From assembly GCF_019091085.1 (NCBI RefSeq), contig NZ_JAGXJY010000013.1, positions 107,655-171,654 on the forward strand: a DNA stretch of 64,000 nucleotides, written 5' to 3'. The translations under genes and the position numbers were made by a program. Positions 8,380-16,847 of this stretch are shown piece by piece. Position 1 is the stretch's first letter; the number at the start of each line of letters is the position of its first letter. The DNA comes from Mesorhizobium sp. GbtcB19. GTDB taxonomy: Bacteria > Pseudomonadota > Alphaproteobacteria > Rhizobiales > Rhizobiaceae. The notes under the pieces are model-generated. The model made no database searches. It saw only the letters and a list, made by a program, of their open reading frames with translations, and was not told the DNA's origin.

Positions 8380-9270
8380 TCACTCCAGATTCTGGACCTG
8401 TTCGCGAAACTGGTCGACCACCGCCTTCAGCTCCAGACCGATCGCGGTGACCGCAGCGGCGTTCGATTTGGAGCATAAGGTATTCGATTCGCGGTTAAAT
8501 TCCTGCGCCAGAAAATCGAGCTTGCGGCCAACGGCGCCACCGCTTCCAAGCAACGCCCGCGCCGAAGCGACATGCGTCTTCAGCCGGTCGATCTCCTCGC
8601 GGATGTCGGCCTTGGTGGCGAGGAAAGCGGCTTCCTGGTGCAGCCGGCCAGCGTCGAGATTGGCGGAGGCGTCCATCAGCAGACGCACCTGCTCGGCGAT
8701 GCGCTCGCGGATCGCCGCGGGCTCGCGCGAGGGATCGGCCTCCGCCTTCAATGTCAGCGCCTCGATGGTGTCGATATGGCCGGAAAGCAGCGCGCCGAGT
8801 GCAGCGCCCTCACCGCGGCGCGCCTGCTCCAGGCCGGCAAGTGCAGTCTCGAGCGCCGACAGGATCGCGGCATCAAGGGTTGCCCGCTCCTCTTCGGTCT
8901 CGACGGCTTCGGGAATGTCGAGCACGCCGCGCAGCGAGAGCAGGCCGTCGGCGGTGGCGGGCTCGGTGCCGAACTGCTCTTGCAAGCGCTTGGCGAGCCC
9001 AGCCAGGTCCTTGAGGAAGGCCTCGTTGACCACCGGCTGGATTTGTTTGGCGGCGGCGCGGCCGACGGTCAACGTCGCCTGGAAATTGCCGCGCGCGAAG
9101 CGCTTCTGAACGGTCTGCCGGACCGCGGTCTCCAGCCGGTCGAAACCCTGCGGCAGCCTCAGCCTCACCTCGGCGCTCTTGCCGTTCACCGATTTCACCT
9201 CCCAGGCGATCGAGGTGCCTTCGCTTTCGGCGGCGGACCGCGCGAAACCGGTCATGCTCTGCAGGCTCAT
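8380..9270 (-). CDS. YicC family endoribonuclease
   Basis: 296 residues beginning MSLQSMTGFAR, the hallmark start of YicC (ATG at 9270). Upstream in-frame codons are not conserved-looking. The C-terminal DUF1732 segment, 'EEIDRLKTHVASARALL' followed by GRKLDFLAQEFNRESNTLCSK, is intact. Members of the family have been described as endoribonucleases. The physiological substrate in alphaproteobacteria is not known to me. Its stop at 8380-8382 lies 5 bp before the chosen gmk start. Confidence 0.92.
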   Translation of the reverse strand: MSLQSMTGFARSAAESEGTSIAWEVKSVNGKSAEVRLRLPQGFDRLETAVRQTVQKRFARGNFQATLTVGRAAAKQIQPVVNEAFLKDLAGLAKRLQEQFGTEPATADGLLSLRGVLDIPEAVETEEERATLDAAILSALETALAGLEQARRGEGAALGALLSGHIDTIEALTLKAEADPSREPAAIRERIAEQVRLLMDASANLDAGRLHQEAAFLATKADIREEIDRLKTHVASARALLGSGGAVGRKLDFLAQEFNRESNTLCSKSNAAAVTAIGLELKAVVDQFREQVQNLE

Positions 9271-9405
9271 TGCCCTGTCGTCCCCCTGTCGCGGCCAAGG
9301 CATACAAAGCCCAGCGCCGCGCGCCCTAAAAATCGCCGGTCGATCGGCCGGCGCCTCCCTCAAAACATGAATATGGCCCCGCGTCAAAGGACGCGCGCGG
9401 CACGC

Positions 9406-10659
9406 TTACTGCGCGTCGTCGCCGCCGGCGTCGCCGTTCTCGCCGCTGCCCCCGGCGTCATTGCCGTCGGGAGCGGCTGGCGCCGTCGTCTGGCCGGAAG
9501 CTTTGGCGGCGTCATCCGCCTGCTTCTTCTGCAGCGCCCGGTAGCGAGCGACGTTCTGGTTGTGCTCTTCGAGCGTCGCGGCAAAGACGTGGCCGCCACT
9601 GCCGTCGGCGACGAAATAGAGGTCGTCGGTCTGCGACGGATTGGCGACCGCTTCGAGCGCCGCGCGGCCGGGATTGGCGATCGGCGTCGGCGGCAGCCCC
9701 TTGATCATGTAGGTGTTGTAAGGCGTCTGCTTGTCGAGATCAGACTGATAGATCGGCCGGTCGGCGGGCTTTCCCTTGCCGCCGAACAGGCCGTAGATGA
9801 TGGTCGGATCGGACTGCAGCCGCATGCCCTTGGCCAGGCGGTTGATGAAGACGGCGGCGACGCGCGAGCGCTCGTCGCTCCTGCCCGTTTCCTTCTCGAC
9901 GATCGAGGCAAGCGTGACGAAGTCGTCGATGTTGGCGATCGGCAGGTCGGGCGCGCGATGCGACCAGACGTCCTCGACCAGCTTCTTCTGGTCGGCGACC
10001 AGCTTGTCGACCATCTGCTGCCTGGTGGCGCCCCGGGTGAAGCGCAAGGTGTCGGTGGCAATGCTGCCCTCGGGCGGCAAGCTCGCCGGCATGTCGCCGG
10101 TGAGCGCCTCCTGTTCGGCGACGCGCTGCAGCGCCTGCTCGACCGTCAGCCCTTCGGGAATGGTCAGCGAGTACATCACCGACTTGCCGCTCTTGAAGAG
10201 CTCCATGATGTCGCGCATCGAAGCGCGCGGCTTGATGGCGTATTCGCCGGCCTTCAGCGCCGATTCATTGCCGGTGGCTCGCACGCCGAGCCGGAAGATG
10301 CGGGCATCGCTGATCAGGCTGCGGCGTTCGAGCTGGTCAGCGATATCCTGCACGCCGGTGTTCGGCTTGATCAGGAAGGTGTCGCCATTGGCCGACGGGC
10401 CTGGCTCGACGAAGGCCTGCATGCCGAAATAGAGCGCGGCACCCGAGGCGAGCACGAGCAGGATCACCACGGAGAGGAAGAAATTCAGGAACACGACGAC
10501 CTGGCTGCGCGAGGCGCGCGAGCGCTTCGACGGCGGCGGTGTGCCGGCTTCCGGTCGCAACGCTTCGGCCGCCGTCTTCGGCATGATCGGGCCCTTCGTG
10601 CCTTGCCGCCCGAAATCCCCGCCTTCGCCCGGATTGGTGTTCCCCGGATTTGTGCTCAT
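9406..10659 (-). CDS. mltG: MltG, endolytic murein transglycosylase
   Basis: 417 residues. A cytoplasmic N-terminus of about 50 residues is followed by one membrane helix (VVVFLNFFLSVVILLVLASG, about 53-75), a LysM-like region and the YceG catalytic domain. Catalytic Glu lies in LASIVEKETG, and the downstream SDPTIIYGLFG and TYMIKGLPPTPIANPG motifs are present. Role: cleaves nascent peptidoglycan strands in the periplasm and sets glycan length. The last 40 or so residues are an Ala/Gly/Asp-rich tail unlike the core. Position after fabF is the usual Rhizobiales arrangement. Confidence 0.93.
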   Translation of the reverse strand: MSTNPGNTNPGEGGDFGRQGTKGPIMPKTAAEALRPEAGTPPPSKRSRASRSQVVVFLNFFLSVVILLVLASGAALYFGMQAFVEPGPSANGDTFLIKPNTGVQDIADQLERRSLISDARIFRLGVRATGNESALKAGEYAIKPRASMRDIMELFKSGKSVMYSLTIPEGLTVEQALQRVAEQEALTGDMPASLPPEGSIATDTLRFTRGATRQQMVDKLVADQKKLVEDVWSHRAPDLPIANIDDFVTLASIVEKETGRSDERSRVAAVFINRLAKGMRLQSDPTIIYGLFGGKGKPADRPIYQSDLDKQTPYNTYMIKGLPPTPIANPGRAALEAVANPSQTDDLYFVADGSGGHVFAATLEEHNQNVARYRALQKKQADDAAKASGQTTAPAAPDGNDAGGSGENGDAGGDDAQ

Positions 10660-10815
10660 GGGCGCGCCCTACCGTCTGATCTTGCAACGAATCCCCCGGC
10701 CACAAGCTAGGGGAGAATTTGGCAAAAATGACGGCAGGTGGCGGGACTGCCGGCTGGTTGTCTGTCTCCGAGCAATCCCGGTCGGAAGCGACAATGCGCG
10801 CTTCCGTGGGATCTT

Positions 10816-12078
10816 TCAGCCATCGTAACGCTGGAACACGAGCGAGGCGTTGGTGCCGCCGAAGCCGAAGGAATTCGACAGCGCGACATCGATCTGGCGC
10901 TGGCGTGGCTTGTTCGGCACGAGATCGATCGCCGTCTCGCGTTCCGGATTGTCGAGGTTGATCGTCGCCGGCGCGATGTTGTCGCGTATGGCGAGGATCG
11001 AGAAGATCGCTTCCGCCGCACCCGCAGCGCCCAGCAGATGGCCGATCGACGACTTGGTCGACGACATCGAAATCTTCGAGGCGGCATTGCCGACCAGCCG
11101 CTCGACCGCGCCGAGCTCGATCGTGTCGGCCATGGTCGATGTGCCATGCGCGTTGATGTAGTCGATGTCGGCCGGCGAAAGCTTCGCCCGGTTCAGCGCC
11201 GCCGTCATGCAGCGGAAGGCGCCGTCGCCGTCTTCGGCCGGCGCGGTGATGTGATGGGCGTCGCCCGTCAGGCCGTAGCCGGTGACCTCGGCATAGATCT
11301 TGGCGCCGCGCGCCTTGGCGTGCTCCAGCTCTTCCAGGACGACGACGCCGGCGCCCTCGCCCATGACGAAGCCGTCGCGGTCGCGGTCGTAGGGCCGCGA
11401 AGCCGTCTCCGGCGAGTCGTTGCGCTCGGTGGACAAAGCGCGGCAGGCGGCGAAGCCAGCGATCGACAGCCGGGTGATCGGCGCCTCGGCGCCGCCGGCA
11501 ACCATGACATCGGCATCGCCCCACATGATCAGCCGGGCCGCGTCGCCGATGGCGTGCGCGCCGGTCGAGCATGCGGTGACCACCGCATGGTTCGGGCCTT
11601 TCAGGCCGTGGCGGATCGAAACCTGGCCGGAGACCAGGTTGATGATCTGCCCGGGAATGAAGAACGGGCTGATGCGGCGCGGGCCGCGCTCCTTGAGGAT
11701 CATCGCGTTTTCGGCGATGCCGTCGATGCCGCCGATGCCGGAGCCGATCAGCACGCCGGTGGCGCATTGATCCTCATGCGTCTGCGGCTTCCAGCCGGAA
11801 TCGGCCAGCGCCTCGTCGGCGGCGGCGATGCCGTAAAGGATGAACTCGCCGATCTTGCGCAGTTCCTTCGGCTCGAGCACGGCCTCCGGATTGAAGGTGC
11901 CGTTCGAGCCGTCGCCGCGCGGGATGACGTGGGCGATCTTGCAGGCAAGATCGTCCACCTCGAAGCCGGTGACGCGCCGGCAGGCGCTGCGGCCGGAGAG
12001 CAGTTCCCGCCAGCTGTGCTCAACGCCCATGCCGAACGGCGAAAGCAGGCCAAGGCCCGTGACGACGACACGCCTCAT
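10816..12078 (-). CDS. fabF: FabF, beta-ketoacyl-ACP synthase II
   Basis: 420 residues, start ATG at 12078. Catalytic triad residues are visible: Cys in VTACSTGAHAIGDA, His in INAHGTSTMADTIE and His in KSSIGHLLGAAG. The C-terminal SNSFGFGGTNASLVF motif is intact. Reaction: condenses malonyl-ACP with acyl-ACP in fatty acid elongation. The gene follows acpP with a 34-bp gap, and the 156-bp space to mltG has no obvious terminator, so the operon probably continues. Confidence 0.96.
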   Translation of the reverse strand: MRRVVVTGLGLLSPFGMGVEHSWRELLSGRSACRRVTGFEVDDLACKIAHVIPRGDGSNGTFNPEAVLEPKELRKIGEFILYGIAAADEALADSGWKPQTHEDQCATGVLIGSGIGGIDGIAENAMILKERGPRRISPFFIPGQIINLVSGQVSIRHGLKGPNHAVVTACSTGAHAIGDAARLIMWGDADVMVAGGAEAPITRLSIAGFAACRALSTERNDSPETASRPYDRDRDGFVMGEGAGVVVLEELEHAKARGAKIYAEVTGYGLTGDAHHITAPAEDGDGAFRCMTAALNRAKLSPADIDYINAHGTSTMADTIELGAVERLVGNAASKISMSSTKSSIGHLLGAAGAAEAIFSILAIRDNIAPATINLDNPERETAIDLVPNKPRQRQIDVALSNSFGFGGTNASLVFQRYDG

Positions 12079-12112
12079 CGCAGGTCCTCCCCGGTCATGC
12101 CTGCGAAAAAAC

Positions 12113-12349
12113 TCAGGCCGAGGCCTTGTCGATATACTTCACGGCATCGCCGACCGTCAGGATGGTTTCGGCGGCATCGTCCGGGATCTCGACGCCGAAC
12201 TCTTCTTCGAACGCCATGACGAGTTCGACCGTGTCGAGGCTGTCCGCGCCCAGGTCGTCGATGAAGCTCGCCTGCTCCGTCACCTTGTCGGCATCGACGC
12301 CGAGATGCTCGATGACGATCTTCTTGACGCGCTCTGCGGTGTCACTCAT
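12113..12349 (-). CDS. acpP: AcpP, acyl carrier protein
   Basis: 78 residues, starting MSDTAERVKK at the ATG at 12349. An in-frame TTG three codons upstream is less likely because a GAGGA ribosome-binding site sits 9 bases before the ATG. The phosphopantetheine attachment Ser is in DLGADSLDTVELVM. Length and sequence fit the constitutive rhizobial ACP of primary fatty acid synthesis rather than NodF or AcpXL. It carries acyl chains between the Fab enzymes. Confidence 0.97.
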   Translation of the reverse strand: MSDTAERVKKIVIEHLGVDADKVTEQASFIDDLGADSLDTVELVMAFEEEFGVEIPDDAAETILTVGDAVKYIDKASA

Positions 12350-12381
12350 TTGGGGCAATCCTCGTCTTAAGTTGTCTATCT

Positions 12382-12410
12382 TCGTTAGCGGGCGGAATGC
12401 CGCTAATCAA
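12382..12410 (-). promoter_or_regulatory. Possible acpP promoter
   Basis: On the minus strand TTGATT (12405-12410) and TAACGA (12382-12387) are separated by 17 bp, about 33 bp upstream of the acpP start. acpP is usually expressed more strongly than its neighbours, and the 207-bp gap after fabG leaves room for its own promoter. The -10 match is weak. Confidence 0.35.
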
Positions 12411-12556
12411 GCTGAAAGATGGTCTTGCGGACAACGCAACGCCACAGGACCGGTTTTTGCCCGAACCGCCGGGTTGCGGGCCGCATTACACGAAAAATCA
12501 CGGGCGTCCAAGCCGAAATGGCTGTTTTCACAGGCGCTCGGCTCCCCAGATCGCCC

Positions 12557-13294
12557 TTAGATCATCGCCATGCCGCCATTCACGTGAATGGTCTGGCCGG
12601 TGACGTAAGCCGCCTCGTTGGAGGCGAGGTAGGCGACCGCGGACGCAACCTCGGCGCTGGTGCCCATGCGCTTGGTCGGGATCGCGGCCATGATGGCCTC
12701 TTTCTGCTTGTCGTTGAGCTTGTCGGTCATGGCCGATTCGATGAAGCCGGGGGCGACGCAATTGACGGTGATGTTGCGGGTGGCGATCTCTTGCGCCAGC
12801 GACTTGGAAAAGCCGATCATGCCGGCCTTGGACGCGCAGTAATTGGTCTGGCCGGGATTGCCGGTGACGCCGACCACCGAGGTGATGTTGATGATGCGGC
12901 CATGGCGGCGGCGCATCATCGGATGGGTCAGCTCGCGGGTCAGCCGGAACACGGCGGTGAGGTTCACCTCGATCACGGAATCCCAGTCGGCGTCCGACAT
13001 GCGCACGAACAGGCCGTCCTTGGTGATGCCGGCATTGTTGACCAGGATATCGACGCCTTCCAGATCGGCTTCCGCCTTCTGTCCGAGCGCCTTGACGGCG
13101 TCGCGGTTGGTCAGATCCGCCGGGAAGAGCTTCACCCGATCGCCGAGTTCACCTGCGAGCGCCTCGAGCTTCTCGACGCGGGTGCCGTGCAGGCCGACGA
13201 TCGCGCCCTGGCTGTGCAGCACCCTGGCGATCGCTTCGCCGATGCCTCCCGATGCGCCGGTGACGAGCGCCTTGCGGCCGGTCAGTTCGAACAT
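12557..13294 (-). CDS. fabG: FabG, 3-oxoacyl-ACP reductase
   Basis: 245 residues from the ATG at 13294. The SDR nucleotide motif TGASGGIG lies near residue 12, then NNAG, and the catalytic Ser-Tyr-Lys set is in NITSVVGVTGNPGQTNYCASKAG. The C-terminal GQTIHVNGGMAM is typical of FabG. Reaction: NADPH-dependent reduction of 3-oxoacyl-ACP. The ribosome-binding site TGAGG, 9 bases before the start, includes the stop codon of the small gene upstream, so translation of the two is probably coupled. Confidence 0.96.
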   Translation of the reverse strand: MFELTGRKALVTGASGGIGEAIARVLHSQGAIVGLHGTRVEKLEALAGELGDRVKLFPADLTNRDAVKALGQKAEADLEGVDILVNNAGITKDGLFVRMSDADWDSVIEVNLTAVFRLTRELTHPMMRRRHGRIINITSVVGVTGNPGQTNYCASKAGMIGFSKSLAQEIATRNITVNCVAPGFIESAMTDKLNDKQKEAIMAAIPTKRMGTSAEVASAVAYLASNEAAYVTGQTIHVNGGMAMI

Positions 13295-13304
13295 TTTTGC
13301 AACC

Positions 13305-13493
13305 TCATTTTTCCGAATGCGACGCAGGCGATCCCGGCTCCGTATACGCCAAATCATCCAAGCCACGCCAGAAGTCTTCGGCATTTAGGACATCTTCGTC
13401 GCCGCGCCGAATCCGCTCCACAACGGCAGTTGCAATGCGATACTCCTCGATCAGGCGCTCAGCTTTGCTTCGGCCAATTTTCGATACGGGCAT
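13305..13493 (-). CDS. Small unknown protein (62 residues) inside the fab operon
   Basis: An ATG at 13493 opens a 62-residue frame beginning MPVSKIGRSKAERLIEE and rich in charged residues, predicted mostly helical, ending in a polar tail. I do not recognise the family. Size and charge recall antitoxins, but no toxin gene is adjacent. Evidence that it is real: it fills the gap between fabD and fabG, its base composition is visibly less GC-rich than both neighbours, and its TGA stop is part of the fabG ribosome-binding site. It lies 26 bp after the fabD stop. Most fabD-fabG junctions I know lack such a gene. Confidence 0.55.
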   Translation of the reverse strand: MPVSKIGRSKAERLIEEYRIATAVVERIRRGDEDVLNAEDFWRGLDDLAYTEPGSPASHSEK

Positions 13494-13519
13494 GCAACAC
13501 CTGTAGGCAGGAACTTTTC

Positions 13520-14461
13520 TTAGCCTAGCACGGTCAGTGCCGCCTCGACCTCCGCCGCCGTGCCGACCGTGCCGGTGGCGATGTCGCGGTTGATGCGGCG
13601 CGCCAGGCCCGACAGCACCTTGCCGGCGCCGACCTCGTAGAGGCTCGCAACGCCATTGGCGCCGAACCATTCCACCGTCTCGCGCCAGCGCACGCGGCCG
13701 GTCACCTGCGCGACCAGGCGGCGGACGATCTCGTCCGGGTCGCTGGTCGGTGTCACGGTGACGTTGGAGACGACCGGGACCACCGGCGCCTGCTTCGCCA
13801 CGCCGGCCAGCGCTTCGCGCATGATGTCGGCCGCCGGCGCCATCAGCGCCGAGTGGAACGGGGCGGACACCTGCAGCATCAGCGCCCGCTTGGCGCCCTT
13901 TTCGGTGCAGAGCTTCGCCGCCAGCTCGACCGCCGCCTTGGCGCCGGAAATCACCAGCTGGCCGCCGCCATTGTCGTTGGCGACCTGGCAGACCGAGCCT
14001 TTGGCAGCCTCAGCGCAAGCGGCTTCGACATCGGCCTGTTCCAGCCCGATGATCGCGGCCATGGCGCCCTCGCCGGCAGGGACTGCCGCCTGCATGGCGT
14101 TGCCGCGGGTGCGCAGCAGCTTCGCCGCATCGCCGATCGAAACGAAGCCGGCGGCGGCAAGTGCCGAGTATTCGCCCAGCGAATGGCCGGCTACATAAGC
14201 CACCTTCTCCTTCAGCGAGAAGCCGCGCGCTTCGAGCGCCCGCATCGCCGCCAGCGAAACCGCCATCAGCGCCGGCTGGGCGTTGGCGGTCAGCGTCAGC
14301 GTCTCCTCAGGGCCTTCCCAGATCAGCTTCGACAGGTTTTCGCCGAGCGCGGCATCCACTTCCTCGAAGACGCGGCGCGCCTCGGGGAATTGGTCGGCGA
14401 GGTCCTTGCCCATGCCGACGGCCTGGCTGCCCTGGCCCGGAAAGGTGAATGCGACGGCCAT
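13520..14461 (-). CDS. fabD: FabD, malonyl-CoA:ACP transacylase
   Basis: 313 residues beginning MAVAFTFPGQGSQ at the ATG at 14461. The nucleophile is in GHSLGEYSALAA, the conserved Arg in LLRTRGNAMQ, and the catalytic His in SAPFHSALM. Reaction: transfers malonyl from CoA to ACP to start each elongation cycle. It is the first gene of the minus-strand fab run. The 276-bp divergent space to the LtaS-like gene should hold its promoter, but no convincing pair of boxes was found. Confidence 0.95.
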   Translation of the reverse strand: MAVAFTFPGQGSQAVGMGKDLADQFPEARRVFEEVDAALGENLSKLIWEGPEETLTLTANAQPALMAVSLAAMRALEARGFSLKEKVAYVAGHSLGEYSALAAAGFVSIGDAAKLLRTRGNAMQAAVPAGEGAMAAIIGLEQADVEAACAEAAKGSVCQVANDNGGGQLVISGAKAAVELAAKLCTEKGAKRALMLQVSAPFHSALMAPAADIMREALAGVAKQAPVVPVVSNVTVTPTSDPDEIVRRLVAQVTGRVRWRETVEWFGANGVASLYEVGAGKVLSGLARRINRDIATGTVGTAAEVEAALTVLG

Positions 14462-14737
14462 TTGAGGTCTCTCCAAAGGCTGGTTTTCCCTGCCTCTGGC
14501 GCAAGGCGGACGGCCAAGTCAAGCCCGTGGACGTCTCTTCGGCCCGCATTTCAGCCGGAAAACCGCGCTGACTCCCTGTTCCAAAAGGCTTTTTGACGAT
14601 CACACCTGATGAAAACCGCTCACGTTTAGTTTGCTGGCTCTTCTTATTTCCGCCACAGGCGCTAGCTTTGCGTGACACTTCGATGACAGAACCATGACGC
14701 GTGTGGAAGGCGTGTTGCGTGGGCCGGGGGAAGTAGA

Positions 14738-16666
14738 GTGGCAAGGATCAGGAAAGGCGCGGCCAAGCCCGTGCCTCAATTTTTGGAAGACGATCCGTCC
14801 ACCGGCTATCTGCCGGGGCGACCCTGGCCGACTGTACGCTACGGCCTGGCGACGCTTCTTGCCGCGGCCCTGCTTGTATTCGCGATAGAATGGATCGTGC
14901 GCGGCGATTTCTTCGGAACGGTCGATTTCTTCCTGCAGCCGTTCAAGCCGGGCTGGACCACCATCATCGTTTTCGCGCTGGTGCTGGTTGGGCTCGACGC
15001 CATACTCGGCCGCAGCCACCAGAGCCTGATGATCGTGGCGCCGCTGACGCTGGCGCTGGCCTTTGTCGGCCACCAGAAGTCGCATTATCTCGGCGATCCG
15101 CTCTATCCGACGGATTTCCTGTTTGCCCGCCAGATCATGGCGCTGATGCCGCTGCTGGTGCGCGAGCGCCCATGGACCGCCGTCATGCTCGCCGCCGGCA
15201 TCGTCGGCGGGCTGGCGCTGCTCGTCTATGGCTGGCGGAGCTGGCGCCGGCGCGTGCCGATCCTCAGCCGCAAGGGCCGCCTGGCGCGGCTGGCGCTGGC
15301 CGTGCCGCTGCTCGCCTTCTTCGTCTCGATCATGGACTACGCCACCTTCTCGTGGACGCGCGACCGGCTGCAGATCATCCCGATCATGTGGGATCAGAAG
15401 GAAAACTACGCCTCCAACGGCTTTGCGCTGGCCTTCGCGATGAACGTGCCGATGGCGCATGTCTCGGCGCCGCCCGGCTACTCCGACAAGACGATGGCCG
15501 CGATCCAGCGCCCCGACGTCGCCGCTTCGGTGCCGGACGAAAAGCCCGACATCATCGTGGTGATGAGCGAATCCTTCTGGGATCCGATCAAGCTCCCCGG
15601 CGTGACCATCAAGCCAGACCCGATCCCGACGGTCAGGGCGTTGCGCTCCGGCTCGATGTTCTCGCCCGAGTTCGGCGGCATGACCGCCAATATCGAGTTC
15701 GAGGCGCTGACCGGCTTTTCCAACGCCTTCCTGCCGGCAGGCTCAATCCCCTACCAGCAATATGTGCGCACCCCTACGCCTTCGCTGGCGACCTTCCTGA
15801 AGAGCGAGGGCTACCGGGCGCGCGCCATCCATCCGGGCACCAACTGGTTCTGGAACCGCGGCGCCGTCTATGCCGATTTCGGCTTCACCGACTTCCGTTC
15901 GGAAGAGACGTTGCCGCCGATGGAAAAGCGCGGGCCGCTTGCCTCGGACGCGGCGATGACCGACGAGATCATCCGCGAGGCCGACACCAGCGACGATCCG
16001 GTGTTCCTGTTCGCCGTCAGCCTGCAGAACCACGGACCTTACGAGCCCTATCGCTATTACAATCCGACGCATTCGGTCGACGCGCCGATCAGTTCCTGGG
16101 CGCGGGAATCGCTGCTTTCCTACGCCGAGGGTTCGGCCGATGCCGATCGCGGCCTGCAGCGGCTGATCGACTGGGCGAAGAAGCGTGAGCGCCCGACCAT
16201 CATCGCCTTCTTCGGCGACCATCTGCCGCCGCTGGGACCCGTCTATGTCGAGACCGGCTTCCTCAAGGACAACGTCGCGCCGCGCAAGGAACCGACGGCG
16301 GACGCCGCGCTCGAGCATCACGACACGCCTCTGGTCATCTGGTCGAACCGGTCCGGCCCGGTGGAAAATCTGGGCGCGGTGAGCCCGGCTTTCCTGCCCT
16401 ACCATATCCTGACCACGGCCGGCATCACGCACCCCTATTACACCGGCTTCCTCGGCGCGCTGCGCGAACATTATCGCGTGGTCGACCGCAACCTGCTCCT
16501 GTCGCCCGAGGGCGAAGCGACGCCGGATTGGGCGAGGCAAAAGCAGATCGATCCGAAGATCAACGATTTCCGGCTCATCCAGTACGACATGATGTTCGGC
16601 AAGCGCCACTCGGCGCCCGACTTCTTCCCCGAGACGGTGGACAAGCTCGTCGCGCATACGAGTTGA
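14738..16666 (+). CDS. LtaS-like membrane phosphoglycerol transferase (sulfatase fold)
   Basis: 642 residues from a GTG at 14738, preceded by GGGGGAAG. About four to five membrane helices occupy the first 200 residues. The C-terminal half is the alkaline-phosphatase/sulfatase-type domain of the LTA synthase family: metal Glu in VVMSESFWD (about 278), nucleophile Thr in FGGMTANIEFE (about 316), then LQNHGPY and FFGDHLPP. Known relatives include LtaS, E. coli OpgB and rhizobial enzymes that add phosphoglycerol to periplasmic cyclic beta-glucans. The last role is the best inference here, because the organism should lack lipoteichoic acid. The final 20 codons are duplicated 1.9 kb downstream. Confidence 0.83.
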   Translation: MARIRKGAAKPVPQFLEDDPSTGYLPGRPWPTVRYGLATLLAAALLVFAIEWIVRGDFFGTVDFFLQPFKPGWTTIIVFALVLVGLDAILGRSHQSLMIVAPLTLALAFVGHQKSHYLGDPLYPTDFLFARQIMALMPLLVRERPWTAVMLAAGIVGGLALLVYGWRSWRRRVPILSRKGRLARLALAVPLLAFFVSIMDYATFSWTRDRLQIIPIMWDQKENYASNGFALAFAMNVPMAHVSAPPGYSDKTMAAIQRPDVAASVPDEKPDIIVVMSESFWDPIKLPGVTIKPDPIPTVRALRSGSMFSPEFGGMTANIEFEALTGFSNAFLPAGSIPYQQYVRTPTPSLATFLKSEGYRARAIHPGTNWFWNRGAVYADFGFTDFRSEETLPPMEKRGPLASDAAMTDEIIREADTSDDPVFLFAVSLQNHGPYEPYRYYNPTHSVDAPISSWARESLLSYAEGSADADRGLQRLIDWAKKRERPTIIAFFGDHLPPLGPVYVETGFLKDNVAPRKEPTADAALEHHDTPLVIWSNRSGPVENLGAVSPAFLPYHILTTAGITHPYYTGFLGALREHYRVVDRNLLLSPEGEATPDWARQKQIDPKINDFRLIQYDMMFGKRHSAPDFFPETVDKLVAHTS

Positions 16667-16668
16667 GG
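16603..16668. repeat. Left copy of 65/66-bp direct repeat (3' end of LtaS-like gene)
   Basis: From GCGCCACTCGG to AGTTGAGG. This copy is in frame and supplies the last codons and the TGA stop of the LtaS-like gene. It recurs at 18534-18598 with one substitution and one deleted C. The sequence beyond the repeat differs completely between the copies. Confidence 0.92.
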
Positions 16669-16847
16669 TGACGGCAATCTAAGCCCCCGGGACAGTTGGG
16701 CTGATCAGCCGGCGGGGCCACCACCCCGGCTGCGAGGATTGGACCGATGCACTGGCGCGCAATTTTGTCCCAAACTCATGGCAGAACGGGGCCAAGGAAG
16801 ATCACAGCCGAGATCTTCGCCTTCCTCATCTTCGACAGAGACGCCAG

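Noticed and set aside
8572..10710. Long plus-strand open frame (712 codons) opposite yicC and mltG
   Set aside because: Antisense to well-supported genes, with no recognisable motif and a composition typical of a codon-position shadow.
10738..12219. Plus-strand open frame opposite fabF
   Set aside because: Mirror of the fabF coding pattern. No domain, no ribosome-binding site.
14590..14640. Possible third RIME-like copy near AAAACCGCTCAC
   Set aside because: Only about a dozen bases match and neither the tips nor the palindromes are present.
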